Shown here: positions 36,822-49,700 of the stretch, in pieces
How positions within the stretch are numbered: the stretch's first letter is position 1
How the letters are laid out: every line of letters starts with the position of its first letter
NCBI RefSeq assembly: GCF_000149955.1
Contig: NC_030986.1
Span: forward strand, 1,375,148-1,439,147
Direction of reading: 5' to 3'
DNA length: 64,000 nucleotides
From: Fusarium oxysporum f. sp. lycopersici 4287
Taxonomy: Eukaryota > Ascomycota > Sordariomycetes > Hypocreales > Nectriaceae
The notes under the pieces: model-generated
The model's input: the letters and a program-made list of their open reading frames with translations, nothing else
Databases searched by the model: none
What the model was told of the DNA's origin: nothing
Position numbers and translations under genes: made by a program

Positions 36822-38487
36822 ATAAAATTTGCATAGTTACATTATTTATTCTCTCTTTGGGGCACAGGAGCAACGGATCGGATACAGGATGATACCATGA
36901 CCATGGAATCGGATATGATAAAAGGTGTCTGTTCAGGAATGGTGGATGTTTTTAGTTATACCAATTTGAATGACTGTTGGCTACGACGAGCTATCAGAAT
37001 ATTTGATTTGATCGTTCTCGCTTTTGTGATGTTTTAGGGAGATTAAGAAAATGTTTAGGAAAGTCTTATAAAGGTAATCTTAAACTTAGTAAAAGTTTAT
37101 GATTCCTTAGTCTTTTAGCCCTAAGAAATGAAGTCTCAGTCAGAGACCATGCGGCACTTCTCCATGAAATGTTGTCTCGCCGAGGAAGCCCGGAGATGCA
37201 GTGTCGTTTTCTGTGTTCATGCGTGTATACATCGACACCTGTCATTGGCTAGATCCCGAGTTCGAAATGAGGCGTCAAATTCGCATCAGAGGTCGCGTGC
37301 CCTCTTGTCAACTTGAGCTCAAGTCGCATATTCACAAGAGACATTTGATTGGTTAACAAGACAACGACGCAGTCACCAAGAGAACAAGCATCGAGCCTGT
37401 TGGTGATATTGAGGCTGGAGGTTTGAGCAATGCAATCCAATGTAACTCACGTGTTATCGACGTTGCTAAGGAAATGATTTATTCGAATCTGGTTTAGCTG
37501 CAAACTCTAGTCAAAAGCCAATTTTTTACCGTAAAGATAGTGACATGCCATGACAGAGCCTGAATACGAAGAATCTTGAGAGTCTTTCATACCCGAAAAT
37601 TCTTCAGCTTTCACCAACAAAAATTGTTTGATGCCATGAACTGAGATTATTCGGCCAATTCTCTTCACGTGCGTAGATGGAGACACATGAATGCACGCAG
37701 AAGCAGGGATTAGACAGACGGGAATGATATGCACCTAGATTTTAGATGCATCCACGGCAACACGTGTGTAAGTGGTGGATTCTGATAGGGCAATTGGAGA
37801 CAAATTCAACATGGGTTAACAGAACCGAGGCGAAACGGGTATCAAGCTGCCAGGTCGTTTACAGCGGGTTATGGGTCTGTTACGGTTCCATTTCCCACCG
37901 AGGGTTAGTTCCAGCAGCTGTTTTGGACACCGAAGAGCCGCTGAAGAGCTGTTTCTGTAGTGAGTGGATGCTGCCCATGCTGTAGGTGGTCTAACGTTCA
38001 CTGCCTTGCTTTCCGCTAGTGGGGTCCTGGCGTCAGGTCTAGGTCCGGGTCCAGGGCAGTCAGCCTGTTGATCCATTGTTGCCCAGCCTTTTTCTCGTTC
38101 AACTTCTTGAAACTACAACTGTAACTTATTTTGTGTTATCGTGCACCTTCATCTTCGCACGCCACAACAACAACCTCCCATTGTCATCCTTAATATTGCC
38201 GTGTATCCTTCTTGTCGCGAGTCTAGCGTCTCTAGACAACATCATCTCGCTTCAACCGTCTCGTCTCCATTGCCGCGTCTCGAAGCTATAATCCGCTCTT
38301 GACGGAACTACATCATCATTGTGTCATGCGCCGCAATTGAACCTATTCCGAATTCCTCAACGCTTTACCTTTGTCTCAGGTACGATCTCTCGACGGTCTA
38401 TCTCGGCCTACATAGCATCCTGTTGGTCGCCTGCTTGGAGATAATTGGTCTATCTTGTCGTAAAGCTCCAATCGCTATCCACCCACA
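36822..38487. other. Intergenic between GLT1 and the VTC gene, no gene seen
   Basis: The first 300 bp are the GLT1 3' region, AT-rich near 37030-37120. The remainder is the promoter of the VTC gene; three CACGTG motifs are listed separately. A four-codon upstream ORF (38326-38340) lies 148 bp before the VTC start codon. Confidence 0.6.
37448..37766. promoter_or_regulatory. Three CACGTG (Pho4/NUC-1-type E-box) motifs upstream of the VTC gene
   Basis: CACGTG occurs at 37448-37453, 37666-37671 and 37761-37766, that is 722-1040 bp before the VTC start codon. CACGTG is the target of the phosphate-starvation bHLH factor (Pho4 in yeast, NUC-1 in Neurospora), and yeast VTC genes belong to the PHO regulon. 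The motifs are directly seen; regulation is inferred. Other bHLH factors bind the same hexamer. Confidence 0.55.
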
Positions 38488-40904
38488 ATGCGCTTCGGCC
38501 GGACCCTCCGCGAGTCCACCTATCCGCCATGGAAGGACAAGTACATCGACTATGCGAAGCTCAAGAGCTTGTTGAGGGAGGATGTGGCCGATGATGATAA
38601 CCAGCCGTGGACCGAGGAGGACGAGACTCGCTTCTGTGAAGAGATCTTCAACAACCAGCTCGAGAAGGTCGCTCAGTTCCAAGAGCAACGCTTTAACGCT
38701 CTTAAGGAACGAGTTGACGCTGCTTTTGATAAGCTCAAGGAACTGGCTCCCGTCGAGTCCTCGGAGGACGATGGAGCTCCTCAGAAGGGCGAGATCTCGG
38801 CTTCCCGCTTGCGCACTCTGGAATCAGAGCTTGACGAGATCACTAATGAAGTCCGCGAGCTCAAGAAGTACAGCAACATCAACTACACTGGCTTCCTCAA
38901 GATCATTAAGAAGCACGACCGGAAGCGAGGAGACCGTTACAAAGTCCGACCTATGATGCAGTTGAGCCTTTCTCAGCGACCCTTCAACTCTGAGACTGGT
39001 TACTCCCCGCTACTCAACAAGCTGTCCATCATGTACTTTGCCATTAGGCAACAACTCGAGGATGGCGGAGAGCAGCTGCCACCCCTGGATCTTGAGTCTC
39101 AAGGCGAGACTCACAATGGCGAGCGCTATACAGCTCACAAGTGTAAGTCAAATTCAAGACGCCTTCATCTTTGTTGTACTATGCTAACTTGGTTATAGTC
39201 TGGGTCCATCCTGATAACCTGCTCGAGGTCAAGACTGTCATCCTTCGACATCTACCAGCCCTTGTTTACAGCGAACAGTCCGCCAAGGAGCTTGATGGCA
39301 GCGACTCTCCGTCTATCACTTCGCTGTACTTCGATAATAAGCAATTCGAGCTTTATGGTGAGAAGGTCAACCGCAAATCCGAAGCAACGTCCCTGCGACT
39401 TCGCTGGTATGGACAATTGGCTACTCGTCCCGAAATTTTCGTTGAGCAAAAGACTGTCGATGACAAGGGTGGCAGCCAGGACCTCAAGTTCACAATCAAG
39501 GACAAATATGTCAAGTCATTTGTGGATGGCGAATACAACCCTGAGAAAGCGATCCAGAAGATGAAGAGACAGAGCTTTGCCCCTGAAAAGATTGAGCAAT
39601 TCCAGGAGACTGTCAACAACATCCAAAAATACGTCAAGGAGAAGGGTCTTAGCCCTGTTCTGAGGGCCAACTATATTCGAACCGCTTTCCAGAAGCCTGC
39701 TGATGATCGTATTCGCATTGCCATCGATACCGATGTGGCATTCATCCGTGAGGACACTCTTGATCCCAGCCGCCCCTGCCGTGATCCCAATGAGTGGCAT
39801 CGTCTTGACATTGATGAAAGTGAGATGACTTACCCCTTCAAAAAGATGAACCAAAGCGAGGTCAACCGTTTCCCTTATGCCCTTCTTGAGATCAAGCTGA
39901 AGGAGGATAGTCAGCGAAAGCACCCGACATGGGTTGAGGATTTGATGTCCTCCCACTTGGTTCACCCTACCCCTCGCTTCTCCAAGTTTGTCCATGGTAT
40001 TGCAGCTCTCTTCGAGGACTACGTCAACAACTTGCCTTTCTGGCTGAGTGACCTTGAGTCCGATATCCGAAAGGACCCTCAGAAGACATTTGAGGAGGAG
40101 GAGCAGCGACGTGCTCAACGGCATGAGGATGTTATGGCTGTGGGAAGCCTGATTGGAGCTGGAGCTAAGTCTGGATCCTATAAGCCCACCCAAAGCTCAC
40201 CAGTCAGCAAGTCTTATCTGGCCGAACGCATGTCGAAGGATTCAATCGCCCAAGCTCTTAACAGGCGGACGTCTACTCCCGCGAACGGAGAGGAAGCTGG
40301 CGAGAGCAGTACACAGCAACGATCAGAGCAAGAGCGGTCCTATGGGACGCTCTCATCTGTTATCCCCGGATTCTCACTGTCCAAGTACTCGAGGGCGAAG
40401 CGGGCATCTCAACAGCCCTTACCAGAGGGTGTAGTTGCGCCGACAGAATGGATCAAGAACATGGGCGAGCTCAAGGTTGAGCCCAAGGTTTGGCTTGCCA
40501 ACGAGCGAACTTTCCTTAAGTGGCAGCATATCTGTATCCTTCAGGGCGGCCTGGCTGTTGGTCTTTACACAGCAGCTGGTGAGAACACACTTGCTTCTGT
40601 CGTTGGTCTCTTGTTTGTCCTCATCGCTGTCTTTGCTGGCATCTGGGGTTATGCAATGCTGAGAATCAGACGAACCATGATTGTGGAGCGAAGCGGTAAG
40701 GACTTTGACAACATGATCGGACCCATGATTATCAGTGGCTCACTGATGCTTGTGCTTATTCTCAACTTTTTCTTTGCGGTAAGTGATATTTTCCCTTTCG
40801 TGGTCGATTGAAACTAATGATTGTTGCAGTATCGAGAGGCCTTTGGAAAATTCAAGGATGGTCAGAATAGCCTGGGAGAGCTTCTGTCTGAAGATCTGAA
40901 GTAA
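38488..40904 (+). CDS. Vacuolar transporter chaperone subunit, VTC2/VTC3 type (SPX-VTC-DUF202)
   Basis: Exons 38488-39142, 39199-40778 and 40830-40904 give 769 residues. Residues 1 to about 170 are an SPX domain, which senses inositol pyrophosphates as a signal of phosphate status. It begins MRFGRTLRESTYPPWKDKYI; the YPPWK form is typical of Vtc2/Vtc3 rather than Vtc4. Residues about 218-500 are the polyphosphate-polymerase tunnel domain: KFWVHPDN, SLRLRWYG, VEQKT, RTAFQ, RIRIAIDTD, LLEIKLK, HLV...SKFVHG. It contains REDTLDPSRPCRDPNEWHR, again Vtc2/3-like. Basic residues of the phosphate-binding tunnel appear retained, so a catalytic role cannot be excluded. After a Ser-rich linker, three membrane helices of DUF202 occupy about 650-745. 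The complex makes and imports polyphosphate at the vacuole. The third exon of 24 codons (YREAFGKF...SEDLK) completes the C-terminus. Confidence 0.9.
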
Positions 40905-42012
40905 TTCCAGGGAGGACGAGCGAAAGAGATGGAGGGTGTATAGTATGTTCTACACGAGGTTTGATAGGATGGGCGTTGGATGCTGCATACTCGCTGGTGT
41001 TTTGCATGATCATTTAGAGAAAGGATTGGCTATTCTAGCAATAGATGCCTTTAAGCAGTTTAATTGTCTGTGTTGTAGGTGTTTCTATGCAAGTTTTGGA
41101 TGCCCCTGAGAAGCTGCATGCAGGTCTGGGGCTGGTCATGCAGGTTTATACGAAGTGTGACACCTCGGCAGAGAGAGAAAGAGAGAGAAACTGGAGGGTT
41201 TCGTTGAGTGACTGATTGATTGATCAGACATGGCAATTAACTGTATATTGTCAAGGTCATTGTGTGATGTCTTGGCTCCAGTGCAGTTACTCAGAGAGAA
41301 TATTGAGGGTATCGCAGTGAGCGAAGAATTGGATATCTCGGAATGGCTGCATGTTGGCTGCGCGTCCCCTCGGCTGTGCATCAGACACTTTCCGTTAGAA
41401 GTATAACTTAACAGCTGGTAGTTCCTATAGCGACTTTGTTACTGGAGCTTCCCCTCTAACGTTGTGATTGACTTTCAACCTCCAACCACCTCTAAACTCA
41501 ACTTCTACTATATCCGATCCCTCTTATTATATATCTCGATACAACAACCATTGGGTTGCCTCGAATCTCGACCGCCTCGGATTAACCATTTCATCGCCAA
41601 TCTGCTGCAGGACGCGCCACTAAAAAAAGGGAACAGGCTGGCGTGGGGTCCCCCTGTTGCTTTGCTTGCGCATTGCCTCAACTCAACGCAGGGCGCTTCC
41701 ATTCTCTTTCTTTTTTCTTCCACAGAGAAACAAACTCGACAACTTTTACTCTTTTTGTCGTGCTTTGAAGGAAAAAGAGTCGGGGATATCATCACATCGT
41801 CAATCATGTGCAACGTCAATTTTGCTTGCTAACGGGAACCCTTGTCTATCATACTTTCCACGCTCATTTAATTCTCCGTGTCTTATCTCTCAGCGCGCCT
41901 TAGGCGTCGCGACCACGCCTTTGCGACTCTCGACTTTATGCGCCTCTTCTGAGTTTTTCAACTTCTTCAATAACAATTGTCGCGTTGGAGTCGCGCTGCG
42001 CCTGATGACATC
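40905..42012. other. Intergenic, no gene seen
   Basis: The 3' side of the VTC gene, then a pyrimidine-rich leader region from about 41450 to 42010 ahead of the next gene. Open frames here are short and overlapping, and are probably leader sequence. Confidence 0.55.
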
Positions 42013-42016
42013 ATGA
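42005..42016 (+). other. Three-codon upstream ORF overlapping the main start codon (ATGA)
   Basis: ATG ACA TCA TGA starts at 42005, and its TGA (42014-42016) overlaps the ATG of the following gene (42013-42015). If both lie in the transcript, ribosomes ending on the small ORF would be placed at the main start, an arrangement that can damp or regulate translation. The transcript start is not known. Confidence 0.5.
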
Positions 42017-44840
42017 CAGATCAGGGCGAAAAGAAGGGTCTCTGGAGTATGCTCCGAAGGGCCAGCTCCAGAAGACATTCGACGAAACCTCCGGTACGTA
42101 ACAGCAACAGTATCAGCGACCATAGCGGCGTCAATGCATGTTCCTGAAGCTCTATTCGGGGCTCTTCACATCGGAAACCTCGGTTCCCGAGCTCGAGCTC
42201 CAGCTGTAACACCTATGGAGCTATAGCTAAAGCTCCGATCTCGCCGAGGTATAACGTTGAGCATATCGCTAATATTGTCACTTACAGCCAAAAGACCTTG
42301 AGCCTAGAGAATACCATCGTCCTCGTCGTGCTAGTAATGGCGACGTAGGCCATGCGCCATTTCGCCAAAGTATTGGTTCAGCTCCCGATCTTACCTACGA
42401 TAGTCAGCGTCCTCTGACTGCTGAAGACGAGTCCAACATGCGCCGCAGACCGAAAAGAGGACAACCCGAACCCGAACCTGAACCCCGGTCTTCTCCAATA
42501 CGGTCCAAGTCGTCCGGCTTTCTTAACAAGTCCCGCGCATCGAACGGATCTAGACCGTCGAACGGACGTCCGGTTCGCGCTCGAGACCCTCAATCAGCAT
42601 GGCCACCTTATGGTATTTCTATGAACGATGAACTACCTCATCAACACGCACTGGAGCTAGTTGCTCGTGGTGCTCCCTCGCATAAAGGCCACAAACGACC
42701 TATACCGCACCAACCCGAAGAATTCTACGCTCTTTATACGACATCGAGTGGGAATCGAGGTGATGGCAAGTCTTCTGACAATACCGATGTTTCTAACCTC
42801 CATGACTCCATGACACAGCTCATGACGTTGCGCCTAATAGGCCATGGTTACGCAGACCGGCCATGGGAGACCCTCGAGCAACCGAGTTTCGCCTTCTTCT
42901 TTGGTCACCTACCTGGAACCATCACACTAAACGAATGGGCTTCAATGTCCAGTGTTCTTCCACCTACAATTGCTCTTCGAGATGCGGGAGTCATGCCTCG
43001 CACCATGAGTCTTGAAAGTATATTTGATCGATTGCAGGAGTTACGCCATGGTATTGAGGACGATGACGAGTCTTTGCTTTATCGCGTTCTTTATAAGCGT
43101 ATTTTGAGGGATCCCGAGAAGTTTCTTAACCCTCACAAGACCCTTGACAAGCAGATTACGGACCTCATCATGGTTCTTTCTCGCCCGGACTGGATCGACT
43201 TTAGTAACCCCCGTAACCAAGTTGCTACACGCTTTATCTTCGACAGAAGCCCCGGGAATGAGGTGCAGTTTCACAAATTCTTTCACCAACTTCTGCTGAG
43301 TCTAGAGCTTGAGTTGCGCATTCAGTCAGACCAGCATAGTGATTGGGCAAAGGAGAAGTTGACATCACAAATACCCCCGTCAATACAGTGGAATCTGGCC
43401 CTGGCTCGTCGTTGGCAAGATTTCGTGCGTGTTGACGATGTTGGCAAGACACCTGAAGAGAGTGAGTGACAAGATTCGATGTCGACGAGAGTTTGTTGCT
43501 AATATTATTCCAGTTCTTCTTCGGTATAAGTTAAAGAAGCGGCAAATCAGGATGTTGAGGCGCTTTGCTCAGATGATGAGATGGCCCAACCTAGCCGATA
43601 CCCTTGATAATATGAAACAGAAGGATTCGGAATTGGCTCTGGATGAGGTCAGCTCTGATGCGTTTGCCTTCTTCAGTGGTCTTGTGCTGCCTGGTGTGAG
43701 TCTTCCTGCCTACTGATCGCCAAATGGTTCTTTCTGTCCATGAGTAGAGGCTGACTGCGAATAGCAAACGTTTCCCTTTCTCATAATGAACACTCTCCTT
43801 GACCTTGATCCGGACAGTGCAACTGATAACCTCGCGCTTCTTTCACACATGCACCCTCACTGCGGATTTCAGTACAAGAACAGCTACACATATTGGTCGG
43901 CAACTTCAATCGTGGGTAAAGTTCTAGCACCTACATGTCACGCAGTTGCTGGTTGGATCGGCCCTGCGCGCCCTACCAAAGATCTTGACCCGACCCAGAT
44001 CGCACGGATTCGAAGCCGGAAACCGATACAGCGGATGAGCCCCCAGGATGTCGAGTCGATGGCGGAGCGTTCTGACCCGCTTGGTCCTGCCGCCGATGCA
44101 TACCCAGTAGAGGATTACCAGCCAGTGCGCCCGAAAGGCGGTCCTGAAGATGCTATTGACACGGTACGGATAGAGCTGTTAAGTCTCAAGCCAGCAGATG
44201 GACCTGGGGATGCCCCTACTGCGGCAGGGCTTTCGCGACTGTTTGACGCAACAGTGCAGTTTGCCATTGATGGCGTGTCATGGCCATTGAAACTCATGTA
44301 CGATGTCTCATTCGTGGCCGCGTGGCCTTGCTCCGATGGGCCACATCCGCTCTTCTTTGACTACGTCTACACGTCAATCCGTGTAGATTCCATCGTTGGA
44401 GTGCGAGATTGGGGAGGTTTGTATGGGGGACCTCAATTGCATAGTGTGCGATCAAGCCCAGGGCCAGGCATGATGCGAGGTCCCTACCGAGATATGTTCA
44501 GTCAGAGCTTCAACCACAACCACGCACCATTAAACGGTTTCATGCAGACTGGTGCACTTGAGGAAGAAGATGAGAACGACGATGAAAAGGTTCTCGTGGT
44601 GGAAGCGTTCGGAGTCCGCGATAATGAGGTCTTGGCACGAGCATGGTGTTCTCACTGGGGTCTCAGTGCCGTGGTGGCCGATGTTCGGAGAACATGGTAA
44701 GTCTAATACGACGTGACAGAGGTGCATTGGACTGTTGCTAACGAGGATGCAGTATGGCATGTGCCATTCGTGAAGCGTACGCGGCAACGCTGACAGTGGT
44801 GATCCTGGTAGAAGGCCAGGAGTATCCCAATAATGAGTGA
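42013..44840 (+). CDS. Uncharacterised five-exon protein, 818 residues
   Basis: Exons 42013-42093, 42288-43461, 43514-43695, 43765-44696 and 44753-44840; every junction has GT..AG and the joined frame is open throughout. I do not recognise the family. Residues 1 to about 130 are basic and disordered (MTDQGEKKGLWSMLRRASS, then Arg/Ser/Pro-rich, with PEPEPEPRSSP). A folded part follows, with SFAFFFGHLPGTITLNEWA, helices around MSLESIFDRLQELRHGIEDD and LLYRVLYKRILRDPEKFL, and a later mixed region (QTFPFLIMNTLLDLDP, AVAGWIGPARPTKDLDPTQI, FFDYVYTSIRVDSIVGVRDW). A short acidic loop (EEEDENDDEK) precedes the conserved-looking C-terminus. No signal peptide or clear membrane helix is seen. The first intron is long for this window (194 bp). 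The length, splicing and balanced composition argue for a real gene, probably conserved across Pezizomycotina, but no function can be offered. Confidence 0.8.
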
Positions 44841-47139
44841 CGAATTTATGAATTATGTATAGGTATTTGGTCCCACGCCTAGCAATGGGTTGTGATATGG
44901 ACTGCTGGGAGTGATTTAGGCATGGTCAGGGGAGTTTGTATTTCAGGAAGAAAGACCAGGGAGAGGCAACAAAAACTCAAGAAGGGGGAATTGGATGCGA
45001 GCGGTGTGTTGCCTGTAATAGATGTTGAGGGTTGATCTGGCGTGATGGTTGAGGGAACATGTCCTTCAGAGCTGAGGAGATTGTCTCATGTGATAATCTT
45101 GACTGCATATGCATGTTTAGTTGAAGGCTCATCAGCTCATGGGTTGTAAGATAATAGCATTGGGAGAAGGAAAGATAGCATAGCATAGCATGATTGCATT
45201 TCGTTGACCATCGTGTAACTTGTCTTGGCCTATCCCATCCTATCAAGGTGACCAGATGCAAGGTGATACTCACCGCACAAGACACAGCCAAGCAAGTCAC
45301 AAGATCTCGGTGAGCGAAGATCATCAGATCCCATTGGCCAATTGCTCCATGCATCACGGATGAGCCGGATCTGGAATTCCGGACCTGATGGCTGGAACAG
45401 TTTCAGCATCCCGCTGTAATGTGCTGCAACGCTATAAGTGCGCTAAACCGACCCCTCGGGATGGATGATAGGAATTGCCGGATACAGTGGAGGCCAGACG
45501 ATCCCTGTCCCAGGATCATTTGGAGGTCATCGGACACCAAGAGTTTTTCTCTTGTCTTGTTGTTTCTCGTGTTTTCCACCCCGCCCGCTTCGGCCGAGAG
45601 AAGAGGATGGAAGTTTACGCCACATCATATCATCTTACTACGGACTATTATCAGAGAGAAAGAGACCAAGTGGGCGGTGTGTTTTTGGTTAGTTGTGGTG
45701 GAGATGCGTCGATCGTATCGTGAGAGTCACTTAGACAGTTTCTACTCTAAGTCTCAGAGCACTGCTATATCTAGAGTTTGGTGCCAACGGTTAGGTTTAG
45801 TTAGGTTAGGCAGTCGTTCGAGGGGTAATAAATTGTTGAGCTGGGCATCGTCGTCAACAAATTCCATGTGGTTTAAACCTAGATGGATATGGTGAATACC
45901 GATGTTTGTGATACGCAATTCGCAAGTCAATGGATTCTTGGCTATCAACGAAGCAAGGAATAGTCTTCTTTGCTTTTTTGTTTCTCTTGCCAAGGCGTAT
46001 TCTATCTACACACCTTGTATTTGATGCTGTTGCTGTTCATCATGAGTTCTCATAATGGAAATGGCAGATCATGAAATCTATCACTGGCCTGGAAATGGAC
46101 TGATGGACCGTTCTGGGTGGCTTGGGAACCCCACCTAAGCTCAGGCAGCAACATTTTGAACGGTTCAAGAGAACAAAAAGAGTAGAGAATCTCTGAGAGT
46201 GATGCTGTTGAGGACGCCACTGAATAGTGGCATTGACATTCAGCACAACTCTGGGCTGCAGAGCTTCTCCATCTTTGGGAGAACCTGCAGCGATTCTCAG
46301 CTTCTAGAGCTCTTGGTATCTCAATAGATACACCTAAATTCCCATAGCACACCCTCCGGCTTTGCCTCCCACGTCCTCCTCACTCTAGGCTCATGCATCT
46401 CGAGCATCCCCGCCCTGAAAATAGTGGGTTTTGGTGGGGGTTCCCCGGGCTCAGAACATGTCAAAGCTCCCATCCATCATGGGCAAACAATGGAGCTCTC
46501 CCCATCATGACTGGCCTCTCTCTTTTTTTTTTTTTTTGGTGGTGGTGAATCGCGAGATGCCGAGAGGAGAGGAAGAGAGTCCATAATAAAAAGTGTTCCA
46601 CAAGCTTATTTTTGGGAGGAGGCTCCACATCGTCTGATGGTCGATTCAATTGTTTAGATCATAGATATATATGAGTGAGGTCTCTTCTCTTGTCCTCAGA
46701 GAGCAACGTCATCTGTTTATTCATGTTTACGAATTGAGTTACAAAGCATTACAGTCCATCTCGAGCTAAGACTGAGTGATCCATAACTGGCTACACACCC
46801 TCAGCTACTCAAAGTTCCAGGCTTTTATTGCTTTTCGGGGGGTGACACCTCCGCCTCAGACGACGCCTCCTTTCTCGGCCTTGTGCTTCTGCTTCACACC
46901 TCTTCGAATCTTTCCTCCCCTCTCTCGCTCACTCATCGTCTTCCCCATTTGGGAATTTTGTTTTACCCAGCCCAAGCCTTGGAGCTTATTCATCGCACAA
47001 AATAAACGTTGTCTCACTCTGATCCTGAAATAAAACTATGTATAGTAACCATAAGCCCATCAAAGTCATGGAGTAGGTTTCTCTTCATCTCGCCGTTCTT
47101 TCACATTCCAGGCATAGTTGCTAATTTACCTTCGTCGTA
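44841..47139. other. Intergenic, no gene seen
   Basis: Open frames up to 158 codons overlap on both strands without recognisable features. A run of 15 T lies at 46523-46537. The last 300 bp are pyrimidine-rich and probably the leader of the kinase gene. Confidence 0.55.
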
Positions 47140-49158
47140 ATGGATAGACCTCCTCAAGTTTTGGTATGCGTCTATCGAGATACACCCTTCAACCGTTGGT
47201 GGCGGTTGTAAAGGTTAACATTGTGTCATGACTGACTTGTTTTGTGCAGGATCACTACATCGGTGTCGATGTCGGTACTGGCTCTGCTCGTGCTTGTATC
47301 ATTGACGAAACTGGTGATATCAAGGCTCTGGCCTCTGAGAACATCAAGCTATGGCAGCCTGAGACTGGCTACTACGTAAGCTGCACTCGCAACCCCATAC
47401 CCGTCATAATCTGACTCGTCTAGGAACAATCCACCACAGATATCTGGCAATGCATCTGCGAATGTGTCCGCCGCGTTGTCAGCGAGTCCACAGTCAACCC
47501 CTCGAGCATCAAGGGCATTGGCTTTGATGCTACCTGCTCTCTTGCCGTCTTCACCCACGACACCGACGAGCCGCTCCCCGTCACCGGCCCAGACTTCACA
47601 AATGATGGCAATGACCGCAACGTCATCTTGTGGCTCGATCACAGACCTGTCGAAGAGACCGAGAAGATCAACAACACTAAGCACAAGCTTCTCAAATATG
47701 TTGGTGGAAAAATGAGCATTGAGATGGAGATGCCAAAGGTGCTCTGGCTCAAGAACCACATGCCGCCTGAGCTGTTCGCACGTGCCAAGTTCTATGATCT
47801 TGCTGATGCTCTCACCCACTTGGCTACTGGCAACGAGACCCGTAGCTACTGCAGTGTTGTCTGCAAACAGGGCTTCGTCCCAGTGGGTGTCGATGGTAGC
47901 GTCAAGGGTTGGCAAGAAGACTTCTACCATGAGATTGGCCTTGACGATCTTACCAAGGACGACTTCAAGCAGATGGGTGGTGTCAACGGGGTGGTGAGCC
48001 TTTTTCATATTTTCTCCCCTTGCTTTATCTGCTCCATTCTTTTCATACACCAGAAGCTAACCATCAAATTCGCAGAACGGAACCTATGTCAGCGCTGGCG
48101 AGCCTGTAGGCACTCTGAGTCGACTAGCCGCGAACCAACTCGGTCTTCCCATGGGCATCCCTGTGGGCAGCGGTGTCATTGACGCATATGCAGGTTGGAT
48201 CGGAACTGTGGGCGCTAAGGTCGATCTTGGAGACGACGAGCTCAACGCTGCTGTACCCCACAATGACCTTGCCCAAGCCTTCACTCGTTTGGCTGCTGTT
48301 GCAGGAACTTCCACATGCCACTTGGCTCTGTCCAAGGAACCTGTCTTTGTACCTGGTGTCTGGGGTCCTTACCGCGATGTCCTCCTGCCCGAGTTTTGGA
48401 TGGCTGAAGGTGGTCAGTCCGCGACTGGAGAGCTTCTGCGACATATGCTCGATATCCACCCCGCTTACAATGAGACGTGCGCCCTTGCCAAGGCTGAAGA
48501 CAAGCACATCTATGACTTCCTCAACACTCACCTTGAGTTAATGGTTGAGAAGCATAATGCTCCTTCGATTTCATACCTTGGCCGTCACCACTTCTTCTAC
48601 GGTGACCTTTGGGGTAATCGCTCACCAATAGCTGATCCCAACATGAAAGGCAGCATGATTGGACTGGACAGCGACAAGAGCACCGACAACATGGCCCTTT
48701 GGTACTATGCCACCATGGAATTCATCGCGTTGCAGACCCGCCAAATCATCGAGCAGATGAACAATGCCGGCCACGAGATCTCCTCCATCTTCATGTCTGG
48801 CTCCCAGTGCCAGAACCCCGTTCTCATGAACCTTCTAGCAACCGCCTGCGGCATGCCTGTCCTCATCCCACGTTACGTCAATGCTGCTGTCGTTCACGGT
48901 GCTGCCATGCTCGGTGCCAAGGCTGCAAGTCATGCCAAGGAGGGCAGTGAGCCTGAGTCTCTCTGGAGCATCATGGATCGCATGAGCAAGCGAGGTCGAC
49001 TGGTCGATCCCAGCACCAACGAGGATGAGAAGGCTCTTCTTGATGCCAAGTATGAAATCTTCCTGGACATGTGCAAGACACAGCAAGAATACCGCAGCAA
49101 GATTGACAAGGTGGCTTCCAAGAAGGCACGTGTCAATGGTGCTCCCAATGGCGCTTAG
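47140..49158 (+). CDS. FGGY-family sugar kinase, probable D-ribulokinase (YDR109C/FGGY type)
   Basis: Exons 47140-47163 (eight codons), 47250-47375, 47424-47993 and 48076-49158 give 600 residues. The ATP-binding phosphate-1 motif is GVDVGTGSARACI near residue 13. DATCSLAVF (about residue 77) matches the TCSLV signature described for eukaryotic D-ribulokinases. ILWLDHRP and GSGVIDAYAGWIG are other conserved sites, and the FGGY C-terminal signature is in MSGSQCQNPVLMNLLATACG with VNAAVVHGAAMLGA. Such enzymes phosphorylate D-ribulose and act as metabolite repair or pentose salvage enzymes in the cytosol. A Lys/Ala-rich tail follows. Xylulose kinase is a less likely alternative because of the TCSLA motif and the 600-residue length. 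The tiny first exon is placed by a GTATGC donor and TGCAG acceptor in frame. Confidence 0.88.
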
Positions 49159-49700
49159 GAGTTGAGCTTGTGTATTAATTACATGACGATATGAAGTTGA
49201 TGAGCGCTGGATTTGGGCAATTGGCGTCGGAATTTGGTATAAAGGCCAGTAATTTAATGATCATGCGTGCGTAGATACGAAGGCGTATCCCTGAAAAGGG
49301 CGAATGAAATAGAATAATTGATTTCTTTCTTTGTTAATTGCAATGTTTTATGTTAATGTATCACAAACATCCATTTCCAGATTTCCAGCTTGACATTTAC
49401 TGGCTGAAAGCTGGAGCTCTAAGCATTGACTCTGCAGTTTGCCTAGCGTTGCCTAGGAGCAAACACTTTCTCTGATTGGACAAAGCTTCACCTCCAAGGA
49501 TCTCATCCCAGCCTTGGCCCACTCCTAAATTTCTAGATCCAAACGCGCCGCCTTTCTCTGTTTGTTGACCAGGCTTTTTCATATTTTCTCAACCACGCAT
49601 TTAGACATTTCGTCTGTCATCAGCACTTCATCGCTTCGTATACAACCCGAGGAAACACGATCGCATTTTTTCCGACGGTATTTATCGATAACGAAGCGTC
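49159..49700. other. Short intergenic stretch, no gene seen
   Basis: The 3' end of the kinase gene and promoter of NIC96, about 0.5 kb. Nothing else is visible. Confidence 0.6.

Noticed and set aside
38488..40904. Calling the SPX protein VTC4, the catalytic subunit
   Set aside because: The YPPWK motif in the SPX start and the RPCRDPNEWHR segment are features of Vtc2/Vtc3, so the VTC2/3 label is preferred even though tunnel residues look intact.
46523..46537. Run of 15 T as a terminator or RNA polymerase III signal
   Set aside because: No tRNA-like or other polymerase III gene with A and B boxes could be found upstream; it is treated as a simple homopolymer.
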